Shown piece by piece: positions 49,184-61,379 of a stretch of DNA of 64,000 nucleotides. The position numbers and the translations under genes are program-made. This stretch comes from Euglena gracilis. Taxonomy: Eukaryota; Euglenida; Euglenophyceae; Euglenales. The stretch's first letter is position 1. Each line of letters begins with the position of its first letter. The stretch spans positions 69,123,649-69,187,648 of the forward strand of contig CP154956.1 in assembly GCA_039621445.1 (NCBI GenBank), written 5' to 3'. The notes beneath the pieces were generated by a model that did no database searches, was not told where the DNA came from, and worked only from the letters and a program-made list of their open reading frames with translations.

Positions 49184-52100
49184 ACCGTGGGGGATCAGGG
49201 CCATGGATGCACTGAAACTCGGGGCTTGGACAACACTGACCCACCGAACCGGGGGGGGGGGGGGGGGCTCGATTTTCGACTCCACGGAAATGTGATGTGG
49301 ATAGAGGGCATCGCTGGGCGCAATCTCCATAATTTAAAACGTCCAGGAAGGATAAAACTGTCAACTGGCCCACTTTTTGCTCCAGGCGCAAAACCTGCCA
49401 CTAACCCTGGATACAGCCCCCCCCCCCTCCAGCTGCCCAAACCCACCCACCAGTGTGGATGTCGATGTCAATGGAGTCCCTGCCGGAGACCGGGACCCCC
49501 CCCTGGGAAACTGGTAGCAGAGGCATACAACCAGATTGGAGATTGTGTCTGAATTGAGGATTGTGAAGTCCCCCCCCCCACTTCTGAGAAGCAGCACGCA
49601 AGGGGTTTCGTACAATGTTTATTCCATAACGGTCATTGGTTTGGGGGGAAATTGTTTCATAGGGGTAAAAAGGTCAGCCAACCTCACCATTTGCATCAGG
49701 CTGTCTTAATCAAAAAACGTGATCGCACCCTCGGATCATCCCTGCCATTTGCAAAGCAGGCCAAAAAAAAACCCCAAAAAGAGCACCACCAGGGGGACCA
49801 ATACCACTGAGGTGGGAGGCCAAGCTTTGGAGGTTTCAGTCAGTCAGGTCTCCTTTATCCAACGCATGGCACCGTTCCATAGATGTGCCGTTGACACAGG
49901 GGGCTTGTCAGTGATGTGGTGGCCACCAAACTTTGTCACATGCATGCAGCTTCACATCTGACCTCGACCCGGGCAGCTGAAATTGTTCCCCTATTGTTGC
50001 CAGTTAAGTTGCCCTCTGGCTTTAACTTTAACAAAGGCATTCATCCAGGTGGTGTGGTGGTTTTTGGAGTGGTTTGGGGGAGGTTTTGGCGGTCTGGGAT
50101 TGTTCACAAATTGGCCCAAGTGTTACGTTTTGGGCCCTCTCTGGTGGGAATTTTCACTATTGGGTGATTGTTATGGCTGGGCATTACAGTTGTATGAATG
50201 GGGTATGGGCTTTGATGGAGGACCCCCCCTCGTTGCAGCCAAGACTCCCATCGCCAATAGACGCCGAGCCCTGCGTTCAGGCTGCTCCCTTCGCCCAGGG
50301 TCTGATTTTTTTTTCGGAGTTTCTGGACCATTCCGTATTGTGTGGTGTGTGCGAAACCCACCCCCAGGGAGGAGGCTGGCTTGTTTTGGGGAGGTTGTTG
50401 GTAACCTCCCCCCCCCCCCAAAATACCCCCCCCCCGGTGTGTTATTTGGGCACCTGAACTGGGGCCCCAGGGGGGGTGTTTTTTTGGGGGGGGTTTTCAT
50501 GTGGAAAACGAAAGGAAAACAGGGGGGTGTCATTTGGGGTGTGTTTTTTTACATGTGGAAAACGAAAGGAAAACAGGGACGGTTTTATTTGGGCGCTTGA
50601 AGTCGGCCCCCGAGGGGGGGGTGTTATTTGGGGGATTACCAATAATGGGCTCGCTGAGGCCTTACAATTTCTTAAAAAAGTATTCTGGCAGTTTCGACTG
50701 ATGGCCCCCTTGCATCACTTCTGCGGGGGGAGGGGCCGCTCAGCGACGCCCTGGTTTGACCCTGCTTCCGCCGCGGACACTCCCTATTGTTACCTTTCCG
50801 CCGGGCCCTCCCCTGTGCACCAAGCCACGCGTCATTACCTGATTTGGGCCAGGTTGGGGCCGCCCCTTCCCCAGCCCCTCCCTGCTGCGCAGTTCACGCC
50901 TGCGGATACACCGGGGCTCTGTGCCTGGAGTTGAAACCCGGAAAGCAGAGTCAGCAGAGGATTGCCCTTGCAGAGATTCCGGGGTGTATATTTGATGCAC
51001 ACTGAGGAGAGGTCTGGCCCAGGATGGAATTGAACAGTAAATAACAGAAAGCAAGGTTCCAACGTCCGTTCAGATGGCTCCCTCACAAAGGGACCGAATT
51101 TTCGAGAGGGGAGGGGAGTGTTTTGGAGGCTGGGATTTTTTCCAAGTTTGACCCCAGGGGGGTCCACCAGAACCCCTCCCCCCCCCCGGGGGGGGGGAGG
51201 GGTATCCCCTGGGTGGATGGGGGCCCTCCAGTCTAAAAAACAATCCCTGTTTGGAGTTGAAGCAGAGAGGAGCGTTAGTTGGACATGAGGAGGGTGTGCG
51301 CCGTTGAGGAGGGGGGGTGTCCCCCCCAATTGCTGAGGTGTGTCCGACCTATTGTTTTTTTTATCTTTATCAATTTGGCCCTCCTGGATTTGGCCTTGCG
51401 ATCATAGTCCCCCATTTTCCCATTTTCCCATAGTCCCCCATTTTCCCATTTTGCGCAATGCCTGCCAAACAGGCCTGTTTTTTCTTTTAAGTCAGAAGAC
51501 CCGCTGGGGGGGTGGGGGGTCCAGGGCAGACCCCCCTGGGGGGGGGGGGCCCAGGCCAGAGGCTCAGGTGTGGGTTTTGGCGCAAAGCACCGGAATTTTT
51601 TTGGGAAATGCCCAGGCGGCTGATTTTTTTTGGGAGGATCCCCCCCGCCGGGGGTCCCGCGCCGTGCTGGGTGGGGGGGACCCCGCCCCCCCCCCCCCTG
51701 GGGGGTCTTGAAAAGAAGCTTGCTGCAAAGTTCCTGACGTGCGAATTTGGCCCCCCCTTCCATCGTGGCCCGGGCCAAGTGCCCGGGGGGGGCAGGGATG
51801 GATGGGAAGCCCTTCGGATTTGAGGTCAGTGGAGGGGAGGTAGTGGAGGGGGGGGGGTCCGGAGCACCCCCCCCCCCTCCTGGTGGTTGGGTGGTCCATT
51901 TACCTGCATCTGGACCGGGTCTTTGCCGGTCCGGTCCACAAACCCAAATTTTTTCCCAGCCCTCCTCAGTTTCGAGGGAGGAAGGGGGGGGGGTCCGCTC
52001 TCAAGACTTCCCATATATCCCTGAAGCGGCAGCTGGGCGAATGTTCCATGCACTCCGGAGCCTCGGTGTGGCAGTGGGAAGGGTATCGCTAAACCACCAT

Positions 52101-52326
52101 CAGCCCCCCGTCCTTCCCCTCCCTGCTAGACCCAACAATTCCCCAACACCTCGTCATCCCCGCAGAGGCAAGCATCTGCTGCACGCTCGTCTCAGTTCCT
52201 TCCCCCCCCCAAATAGGACTCGGGTCTTGTTTTTGGGTCTGTTGCTGGAAACCTCCAGGGGGGTCTTATTTTGGGGGTTTTTATTTTTGGATATCATCAT
52301 CTTCGTCGGCATCATCATCATCATTA
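49184..52326. repeat. G/C-run element cluster
   Basis: Mostly repeats: C/G-run palindromes (49,245-49,270; 50,405-50,480; 51,175-51,200; 51,530-51,560; 51,690-51,710), a direct repeat of GTGGAAAACGAAAGGAAAAC at 50,500 and 50,553 within a TTATTTGGGG repeat, and TAGTCCCCCATTTTCCCATTTT repeats (51,403-51,455). A short frame at 49,719-49,961 is unassigned. Confidence 0.45.
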
Positions 52327-52737
52327 TTGAAGGGTGGAAGCTTTTCCCATGCAGCCTTTTCTATAAATGGTGGCTCGGAGACCCTGGTGCCCAACACTGC
52401 CCAGCGCTTCAGTATGTGTTGGTGTGTTGGGCCAGCAGGGGCTTGGCAGCATGGCACTGTGATGGTCGAGCTTTTGGGCCCGCCATCATCGGTGTCCTCC
52501 GTCCATAAGGGATGCTATGCCGTACTGAGAGCTACCCACTCATTCTGCTGTGTTGTTGAGGAGAAGGTGTCAGACTCCCTTGGCCTTGGCTTCTGTCTCG
52601 CAGTGTCTTGTATTTACATATCTTTACTGCTCCCATCTCCCATCTTTTTGGGGTCATTTGCCAACAAGCCCCCCGGGTCATCCACGATCACTCCTGTGTA
52701 CCTTTATTTTGGAAATGGCACGCCATGTGAAGACTGA
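52327..52737 (+). CDS. Possible coding segment, unknown
   Basis: 137-codon plus-strand frame with mixed composition, including RFSMCWCVGPAGAWQHGTVM, SSVHKGCYAVLRATHSFC and a hydrophobic LAVSCIYISLLLPSPIFL. It lacks the run-derived bias of neighbouring frames. No domain recognised, no clear splice partners; an intron or pseudogene is possible. Confidence 0.25.
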   Translation: MKGGSFSHAAFSINGGSETLVPNTAQRFSMCWCVGPAGAWQHGTVMVELLGPPSSVSSVHKGCYAVLRATHSFCCVVEEKVSDSLGLGFCLAVSCIYISLLLPSPIFLGSFANKPPGSSTITPVYLYFGNGTPCED

Positions 52738-54975
52738 AAATCAGGAAGTCAGCCTCCGCGGAGGCTTGGGTAACCAAAAGTTTGGATTCCACATTTGCGT
52801 GGAGCCGAAGACCATGATGATGGCCATGAGTGTTTTCACCCCCACACCCCCCAACCAATTTTTTTTTGCCATTTTTGCACCCACACCTCTCCACAAAAAA
52901 ATTGCGCATTGTTTTTACCGCAACACCCCCCACACCCACTCAAGAAAAAAGGAAAGCAGTCAGTTCCCCCCACACCCCCACAACCCCCAAAATTTCTTCT
53001 GCGTTTTTACTCCCACATCCCCAAATATATTTTTTTTTGAAAAATTCACACCTGAACCCACAACATTCGCCCCCCAAAAAAGAAAATTTGTGCACAGGAC
53101 ACATCTGGCAAAAGACCAAAAAACTAAGATTTTTCTTTGGAACAAGGAATTGACAAGGTATGCACACCCCAGTGCATATCTTACAGTTTAGTACAAACCC
53201 TCTCTGACAACAACCATGTTCAACGACCTCCAGGAAACCCCCACCAGGCAACCACCCATGCCAGGCAAGAATGCTGAAACTTAGCCAAACACGATGCTAA
53301 AAATGGACAGCAACCCTCACATTTCATTTTCTGTCCATTTTGGGATTTTGGTGGCCAATTTGGCCAATTTTGGGCTGCCTGCAGGAATTGTTTGGCCAAA
53401 ATTTCTTCATGTGGTTTTTCGCAATTTAGTTGTTTTTTTTTTCACCCAAGTCGTGTCGCATTAAATCATATAAACCACGCCAAACCAAGTTTAATGAAAT
53501 TGTGCTGTGTCCACATCGAGTGATGCACAACGTTGTTTATGGAGCTACTCAACATGCCCTCGTTCCTTGAACCGCCCCCCCACATCTAATAAACCCCCTT
53601 GCCTAATGGCGAGGGGTGTCCAGACTGTCTAGATTGTCTTTTTTTTCACGGCAATTCAGTCTTAAATGAACCCCATGCCCCATGTCATTTTAGAGTTCAT
53701 TTGGTGTTGGTGGTGCCACACTCTTGATAATTGTGAGCACACCAGGCTTCTTGGAAGACCCCCCGGGGGGGGTCTGGCTGGCCCCTGGTAGGGGGGGGGT
53801 CCCTGGCCACTCACCACACAACAAACTGGGCCAGAAGCAAATTTAGCGCCGGCCATAAACAGACAAGAAGCCCAGTGCAACCTGGGGGTAGGGTTCCCGG
53901 CTGGAGGCCCAGGTACAGGTTTCAGTGCAAAGCACTGCAAATTTTTTGGGAAATGCTCTTAGACGGCCCGATTTTTGGAAGTCCCCCCAGGGTCCCCTGG
54001 GCTGGGTGGGGGGTCTTAAAAAGAAACCTGCAGCACACACCCAATGTGCCTCAATTGCAGTTATCTATGGCGTCTCAAACGCAAAGAAGCTGCAATATCT
54101 CTGAATGTTATGGCAGCAAAGCCATAAGTTAACCCTGTTTTTCTACGGATGGACCCCGAGCAGGCAATTGCTTAAGCACTGACCGACCCCCCCCCCCCCG
54201 GGGGGGGTGGGTGACTGGTTTTTTCAGAGTGACTGACTGGTTTTGGCCCGGACCCCCCCCCGGGGGGGGGGTCGGCCAGGAGTGGGCAAAAGTGGCTTGA
54301 GTGACCCCGGCGCCGAAGGTGATGATGGTGTGGCTCAGGCGCGCATGTGTGTGTGCGGTGTGTATGCGCCATGGGTTCATGTGCACGTGTGCACAAGTGC
54401 ATGTGGTTTGTATGAACGAGAATTTCCATTTCAGTCCAAGGAAGATTGCAACTCATTTATGTTTCCCCTTCAAGGAAATGACACAGTGTTTTGCTCCCTC
54501 CTAAACAGTCTCGTCAGCCATCCAAAGGAATGCGCCTTGAAATGTCTTGTCTTGAAAGCATCAATTGCTAATGACATAATTTGAATGAAATACCCCCCTG
54601 CCCACCAACCATAGTTTTCCAGGATCAAAGCGTGAGGCGCATTACTTGTTCTTGTGAATCCCAATGCGGAATGATTCAAAAATTTTGATTTTTATCGCAT
54701 TTTATTTGTGGGATTTTTTTCCTTCCAAACTCATGTTCCTCTTTTCGACCCCCATCCCTTCTTGTTAGTGCGTTGAATCACAATTCATTGACCTGTGTGA
54801 CCCCCGCCCCCCCCCCCCCCCGGTCGGTTGGGGCCTCGGGGGGGGGGGGTCCGCTTTGGGTCAGGTTTTTGCCCTGGGTCGGCAAAATTATGCAAGCAAT
54901 TTTCGCCAACTTAGCTGGGTATTGGCTGTGTGGTTGGCCCCCGGGGGGGGGGGGGCAACCACAAAAGATAAAGGC
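52738..54975. repeat. Repeat cluster
   Basis: CCACACCCCC-rich block (52,835-53,050) related to 33,890-34,170. The second copy of the GCCGGCCATAAACAGACAAG block (53,822-53,880) lies in a TIR-type element to about 54,030. A Mutator-like relative (54,153-54,310) and C/G runs at 54,805-54,850 and 54,940 follow. No gene recognised. Confidence 0.45.
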
Positions 54976-55677
54976 ACCAAATAATTAATTTATCTATTAT
55001 TACATTATTATCGTTTATGTTTTGGTTCTGTATGTCATATTATAATATATATATATATATATAATAATATATTATATATATTAATGATATATTAATCATA
55101 TATTATATTAATATATGATGTTTACCACTGTTTAAAGTTAATTAGATTCCCCAATTATTTAATACTTATATTATTATTAATAAATTACAGATATTCATAA
55201 ATTTTAAATATATTAATATTTTATATATAATAATAGGATTTTCTATGTATGGAAAATCTTCATAAATAAAATTTATATAAATATTTTATATACATATTTC
55301 ATTATTAATTTATTTATATATTAAAATTTTATATATATAGAAAATCAGATTCTCAAAATCCTTTTCTATATAAATTCCTAAGCTTAGGAATTTTATTATT
55401 AATAATAATTTTTGAATAGATTTTTGAATAGATTAAAAATTTAAATTTAAACTCTATAATTTTATAGATTCATATTTTCATTATCTACATAAATTCATTT
55501 TATTATTTATTTAAATTTATTAAATTATTTTTATATTATTATTTCTATAGAATTATTATCATTTAATTTTATGAATTTCATAAAATTGAAAAACATATAT
55601 ATTTTTGATTTTGATTCGAAAAAATGTTGGGTCTAAAATCTGTTATATAATTATAAAATAACTATTATATATAAGCG
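54976..55677. other. ~700-bp AT-rich island, possibly organelle-derived
   Basis: The stretch is almost entirely A and T, with TATATATA runs and small palindromes such as ATTCCTAAGCTTAGGAAT. The edges to GC-rich repeats are sharp, especially at 55,678. Composition is like organelle intergenic DNA, so a nuclear insert of mitochondrial or plastid DNA is one explanation; an AT-rich satellite or transposon core is another. No tRNA or ORF recognised. Confidence 0.6.
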
Positions 55678-56880
55678 AGACGCGCTCTCGCTACCTCCCC
55701 CACCCCCCTGGCGTTTTGCCCCCCCCCGGCGCTTGCCCACCCTAAAGTTGGCCTTAGGCCTTTTGTACATGGCCGCCAAAATTCTTAACATGTAAACTTG
55801 GCCCCCCTAAGGTTGGCCCCCTGGCCTTACCTTCAATCATGGCCCGGGCCAAGCGCCCGGGGGGGGGGGAGGTATTGAAAACATAACGAATATCCGTTCA
55901 GGATACCCTCATCACTACCCCATAATTCTGCATAAAATCCAAATCACACAAGAAGAATCTGGATCAAACGACTAAATAATTTTTTACAACTAATTTGGGG
56001 TAGTGATGTCATTCCTCGTTTAGATAAATCTGGTGGGTTTGGGCCCGGGGAACAGTGCCCCCCCGGGGTGGTCACTTAATGAATCTGTACCACCGACCAC
56101 CACCCAGTGGGGTTGCGGGTCAGGGGGTGTGTATGACCACCCCCCTTGTCGGGGGTTGTTAGTGACCTCAGAAAGGAGGTTTTTTTTGGCACCTGGTTCC
56201 AATCTGGGTTGCAGGTGAGTGGGTGCATGCGACCACCAGGGGTTGCAGGAACCCGGTTGGTGAGCAGGGGGGCGCAGGAGATGTACTCACCATTCTTGTG
56301 TCTTTTCCTCTTGTCGGTGAAGGGTTTTTTTCATGAAATATGTTTCGTTTGGGGCTTTTGGCCTTTTGGCCTGTGATCTCAACCCCCCCATTTTTTAGGC
56401 TTTTTAGCTTGTTTTGCACATCGTCCACCGGAAGCGAAACATGCAAATTTGGCCCCCAAGTTGACCCCTTAGCCTCACCTTCAATCATTGCCCACATCAA
56501 TCAGCCAGCAGAAAAAAAATTTCCAGCCAACCTTTTTCTCCAGTCAAGAGGAGGAGTTCCTCCATTTTTTTGGCGCAAAGCGCTGAAAAACCTTTGGGAC
56601 CAAGGAGAGTGGACCCAGGCCCGATGCCCCGGCCACCAGGAGGTTGGGGGGGGTGGACCCCCACCCCGCCACAGCACTGTTCAAGGAAAATTCCTTTAGC
56701 GCCAAAGGAAGAATTTGATTTGAAAGTCTGCCCCCATGGAAATATAGGAAGGCCTGGTGGGGGGGGGGCAGAACGGAAGTCGGCCAAACAACCAGGGTGG
56801 TGGGTGGGGGTTGACCCCCCCCCCCCCGAAGAATCTTTGCCGGCACCGGGTGTATTTTGGACCCATTCTGTTGATTGTGC
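55678..56880. repeat. G/C-run repeats and a ~100-bp inverted repeat
   Basis: CATCACTACCCCATAATT (55,910) pairs with AATTTGGGGTAGTGATG (55,992-56,008), enclosing about 65 bp: a short hairpin element. Around it are CTAAGGTTGGCCCCC / CGTGGCCCGGGCCAAGCGCC blocks of a dispersed family and C/G runs. No gene seen. Confidence 0.5.
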
Positions 56881-59421
56881 CAAAATTTCAATTTTTTTAA
56901 CATTCGTTTTTTTTCACCCCCCCCCCCTACAAATTGCCAATTTGTAAACCTGAAATTTTTGAGTTTTTTTTGTGAAATAATGTGGTTTTTCCATGGTTTT
57001 CCATCAAAAAAATGTATGCTGGATTCATTTTTTCAAAAAAAATTCAAAAATTTCCCCGGCCAAAATCCCCGTTTCTCCAAAATTGGTGAAAATGCTGTGG
57101 TGGGTGGGGGGGTCGGACCCACCAAGAGGGGGTGGGGGGTGAACCCCCCATTGGGGATTCCCATGCAACCCTGCCCGAACTCCCCCCAAATATTCCCTGG
57201 GTGGGGGGGCAGGTTTCTTTTTAAGTTGGAGCCACAGCGTTGCTCAAGTCGAAGGGAACCCCTTCCCCGGGGGGGGGGGTCCAGCCAGCCAGCCAGCAGC
57301 CTTTTTGATGGATGGTAACAGATTTTTTTTGCTTTCAGGGGTGCAAAAATTGGCCAAAAAAATGGGCAAAAATTGGTCGGATTTGGGCTGACCAGGGCAA
57401 ATTTTGGATCAAAAAAAATCGATTTTTTACATAATTGGCAGTTTTGGAGGGCATTTTCAAAGTTTCAATTTTTTTGTACCCGGTTCGACCCCAGCTCAGG
57501 CCCAGTTCCTGCCAGGGGACCCCCCCTCTAATCGGTCTCAAAAAAAATTCTGATGGGAAACCCTGGGGGGGGGGGGGGGGCTCTGGAACCCCCTCCCAAC
57601 ACGGGGGGGGGGGGGGGGGGGGGCTATCTCAAAACAGTTGGAGTATCGGAAGATTTCGGTTTCGTGAACAGTCAAGGGGGCTAAAATTATTGGAAGATCC
57701 AGTTTAAAAGTATAACTGAACCTTGAATCTTGAAAATTGAATTGAATCTCTTTGTTCGAATTTTTTGACTTTTTTTCCAGGTGGAAAACACCAAAACATC
57801 TAAAAGCGAGGGGAAAGGAAGTTTTTTTCCCCGCAATTTCTGGTGCATAGTCCAGAAGAAAATTCTATTTTTTTTAGAACCTGCCAAGGAGTTGGGGGGG
57901 GGGGGGGGGGTGGAGGAATAGTTGTGGGTTTCAGCTGATTTTGGGGGTCCCATGCCTGGTTGGGTGGATGGGGGGAGACCCACCCGGTGGTTTTACCAAA
58001 AAGTCTGGTGGGAAGGACCCACCAAGTTTTTTGAAATACCCCTGACCTCATAGCACAAGACCCCCCTGCAGGCTAAAAAAAAAAGAAGTGTGAATGCACA
58101 AAGAGATCTTTGTAGTTATTATGTTTCGCAAGGAAGTGTTGCAACCCCATTGTGAAATAAAGGGGGGAAAGTGCTAAAAATTTCAGAGCAGAATCGAACA
58201 CATTTGTTTTTTGGCTCAAGCCGTTGAAATGAATGGTGGGCTTTCAGTGCATTTTCTGACAGATGCCAGCCAGCGTTCGTCAGGCAAATATCGAAACTAC
58301 CTCGTCGCCCCGTTTCAAAAGGCGCAGCCCAAACCACAGGGCTTCTGTATCTATAAGGATCCTCCTTCCCCCTCTCCACACCACCAAGAGTTACTCCTGG
58401 GAGGTCTTGTGTATGTAGTTGCTCTACAGCGCAATTGCGCGGGAGGTTTTCTCCTTGCACAGACCAAAACGTTACATCTTCACGGTTCTTTTTCCGTGCT
58501 GTTCAATGAAGGAGTCCAAAAGTTCACCATTTTTGCATCAACGTTCAAACTTTGGGCCCTCGGCCCAAACCAGCAGAGAGCAGCCCAGCCAGAGAAAATA
58601 TAAAACCCCAGGGGCACCAAGGGTTGTGAAATGTCCCAAACAAAACCCTAACCCATATCTCAAAAAATAATTTGAGGGGTTTTTAAAAAAACCGATGAGG
58701 AGGGGGGTCGGCACCCACCCACCCCCCTGGAGCCCCAGGGGGGGTTCCCGGGGGACCCACCCATTTTTGCACTAAAATGGCCCAAAAAAAAATAGCCCCC
58801 TCCCCCCAAAAATTTCAGCGCCTCGGCTCCGAAAAAGACATGCCCACCAGCCTCGGACTCCCACGACGCAGAAAGGGGGGGGGAAGGGAGCAAGAGGGCG
58901 ACACAAGAAGATGGTGAGGTCCTGCTTTCCTAGCCGGCTGTTCTGTTCTGGTGTGGTTTGTGCTCGCGCGGGTGCCTCTTACTGCGCCTTTCTGTCCGGA
59001 GTTGGCGATGATGATGGTACTCGCTCGGGGAAACCCGGCAAGGGAGGAAGGGAGGGCGAAGCACAAAGACCTTGTGCGGCCATGTCTTGCTCGCCGGCGG
59101 TGTTGCGTAGGCTGTTGTTCCTTCGCGCTGAGTTAGGAGTCCCTGAATAGTGCCGCCTCGCCGGAGTTGGCCGACGATGCTGCTCCGACTGGGCGACATG
59201 GCTTCTTGCCCCTGGGGGGGGGCCTCTGCCCCCCTGGCCCCATTTTCTGACCGAGGGCTTTTGAAGACAAATTTTCTTTTACGGGTGGGGGGGTCGGGCT
59301 CACAAGGTCTTTCTGCTTCGCCCTCGGTGTCCCTTCCTCCCTTGTCGGTTTTCCTCGAGGGAGTACGAGACACCTCGGGCTCCGCACTTTGCCCTTGTGA
59401 GGCCAGATTTTTCACTGAAAA
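56881..59421. other. Repeats, an inverted repeat and one protein-like stretch
   Basis: 56,920-57,120 is a copy of the AAAATGCTGTGGTGGGTGGG family. 57,570-57,625 and 57,895-57,912 are long G runs. 58,211-58,603 (plus) gives a mixed-composition frame (HFLTDASQRSSGKYRNYLV, KPQGFCIYKDPP) that I cannot assign. 59,015-59,090 and 59,305-59,375 are inverted copies of a block containing AGGGCGAAGCACAAAGACCT / AGGTCTTTCTGCTTCGCCCT. Confidence 0.4.
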
Positions 59422-59950
59422 TTAGGGGGCCAGGGCATTTTCCAGTTCACCTTGGGCAACAAGTCGTTGATAATGGGCTGTAAAAGCCTCCACCCCCCCT
59501 CCACTGACCAATTTCAAAAACTTCTTGGGCAGAAAGGCCCAATTTTTTGAGTAAACCAACTCCTGCCCCTCTGGTGCAGTGGGCCCCCCACACCTGGGGG
59601 GGTACCCCTTGCTTGGCCAAAAATTATTTGGTGATAGAAGCAACGGTGTCTGCACTTATGGCCCTGAAGGGGGTTTTAATGAAATAAGAAGGGGGCCCCC
59701 AGGTCTGACAAATGAACCTGTGGCAGCCAACGTAACACATCATTAACTGAAACGGGCTTACTTGTGGACACTGGGGTATGGACACAACCCTTTCCCACCT
59801 GTGAAATTTTTGCCCTTTACGCTTAACTTTGATGTAGGGTGCCCTACCCAACACACTGGTGGTTGGCAGCATTTCCAAAATTTTCATATATCTGGAAGCA
59901 GATTTATTTGCCTCCCCAGGCAACAAAAAACTGCGCAATTTTTTTGCCAG
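59422..59950 (-). pseudogene. Tyrosine recombinase domain of the DIRS-like element
   Basis: Frames combine CHRFICQTWGPPSYF, FRAISADTVASITK, then PPQVWGAHCTRGAGV with the catalytic H-x-x-R, and finally EAFTAHYQRLVAQGELENAL with the catalytic tyrosine, ending at a stop at 59,422. SADTVASITK and H-[C/S]-TRG are typical of DIRS recombinases. Frames shift at about 59,640 and at a G run near 59,495. The enzyme inserts a circular DNA intermediate without target duplication. Confidence 0.82.
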
Positions 59951-60036
59951 GTGGCCGCACTGAGAGGCCTCAGCAACAAATGCATTACAATGTCCGCTGG
60001 ACAACATGGGATCTTTATGCAACCCCCCCCGGTCAA

Positions 60037-60700
60037 TCATTGAAAAAGTTGGGGGTCTAAAGAATAATCCCCCCTGTCCATTTCCCATCTGCTTATTGGG
60101 TCTGCCAGGCAATCTTTTGAAGGCACCCAGTTGACTTGAAGGTTTACTTGTTTTTCCATGCACCATTTGAAAAATGGTCTTAGCGTTTTGTTGAAGGGGT
60201 CCTTTCTGCCCCCACCTTTTGTTAGGTAATAATAAATTACCTGGTTGTCTACGGACAAAGAAACTGTTTCTCCAGGTTTGATAAAGCTTTTCACAGTGCT
60301 GATGGCTGCACTGAGCTCTTTTACATATATGTGCAAAATGGAGTCTTTTCTCCAAAATTGCGGCACAATTTCTCCTGTGCGTATGTCCAACCCCCCCAGG
60401 AATGGGTGCTGCTGTCTGAGTGCAACTCGCTGGTGGCAGTTTGGGGAAGGGTCTGCCCCCCCCCAGGTGTCCAGCAGAATTTTTTTCCCCTTAGTTGGCC
60501 TTGATTTCCTGAGAAATGGGTTGTTTTGAGTCCCACGGGGCTGTCCACTTTGTAACCAAAAAATTTTGCCAGGGTGCCTGTAAAAGCCCTTAAAAAGGGC
60601 AGGGCTATTAAGCTGCATCGTATTTGACCCAAAATGGCAGCCAGCTGCCTCTTTGACATGTAATCCTTTTTCACAACTTTTCCCAGTTCCTTTTTTATGG
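60037..60700 (-). pseudogene. RNase H domain of the DIRS-like element
   Basis: MSKRQLAAILGQIRCSLIAL marks the RT-RNase H connection. ELHSDSSTHSWGG carries the first catalytic Asp, VKELSAAI the Glu, SLSVDNQVIYYYLTKGG the second Asp, and WVPSKDCLADPISRWEMDRG the last Asp and the characteristic R-W-x-x-D-x-G[D/E] tail. One frameshift separates the first and second halves near 60,400. Confidence 0.88.
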
Positions 60701-60779
60701 TTTTGACTTTCTGGGGAGGCACCTGTAATTTTACTTCCTGGAAGTTTAACCCCAGGTGGGTTACAACTTGTGTGGGCTG

Positions 60780-61300
60780 TAGGGTGGACTTTTTTTACGT
60801 TGATTTTGAACCCGGAATTCAGTAAATCTTTGACGACTCTGTTCAAGATATTCTGCAAAATGTTTTGGGTGGGGGCCACCAATAAAATGTCGTCCAGGTA
60901 AAAAAAATACCTGGATGACCCTGTTTGTCCACAGCTTTTCGAATGTTTTCATGACTGATATGAAAATTTGGGGCATTACATTCAGCCCAAAGCAGCGTGT
61001 TTGAAACTCCCAGGTCTGCGCCCCCCCACCTGATGCCTTAGAAGTGGCCTCAGGCCTTGACTTAATGGAATATGGAAATAGGCATCCTTTAGGTCTATCT
61101 TTGCTGCCAAGTTGCCTTTTCCCAAACTTGAAAAATGTGCTGGATATGATCCAGCTTGAAATGTTTTACTTGAAACTGCTGACTTATTTCTCTGCAGTCG
61201 CTGATCATTCTCCATTTGATTGTTCCCCCTTCTGAAAAACCATGGGATTAAATGCTGGGTTTCTGAATCCTTAACTCGTTTTATTGACCCAGTTTTTTCG
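60780..61300 (-). pseudogene. Reverse transcriptase domain of the DIRS-like element
   Basis: Pieces in different frames: GNLAAKIDLKDAYFHIPL (RT motif A, D-x-KDAYFHI), FGLNVMPQIFISVMKTFEKL (motif B region), and YLDDILLVAPTQN (catalytic YxDD). The last is one frame off its upstream part; the shift lies in an eight-T run at about 60,900-60,907. Downstream GFKINVKK precedes the RNase H connection. Confidence 0.88.
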
Positions 61301-61379
61301 TAACCCAGTAGAATTTTTTCTGCCCGGTTCAGGTCCAAGTTGGCTCTGGGCTTTGGGTTGGTGGACAATTTTGGTGGTG

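Noticed and set aside
54976-55677. Origin of replication
   Set aside because: AT-richness alone is not evidence; no recognisable origin motif or flanking replication gene.
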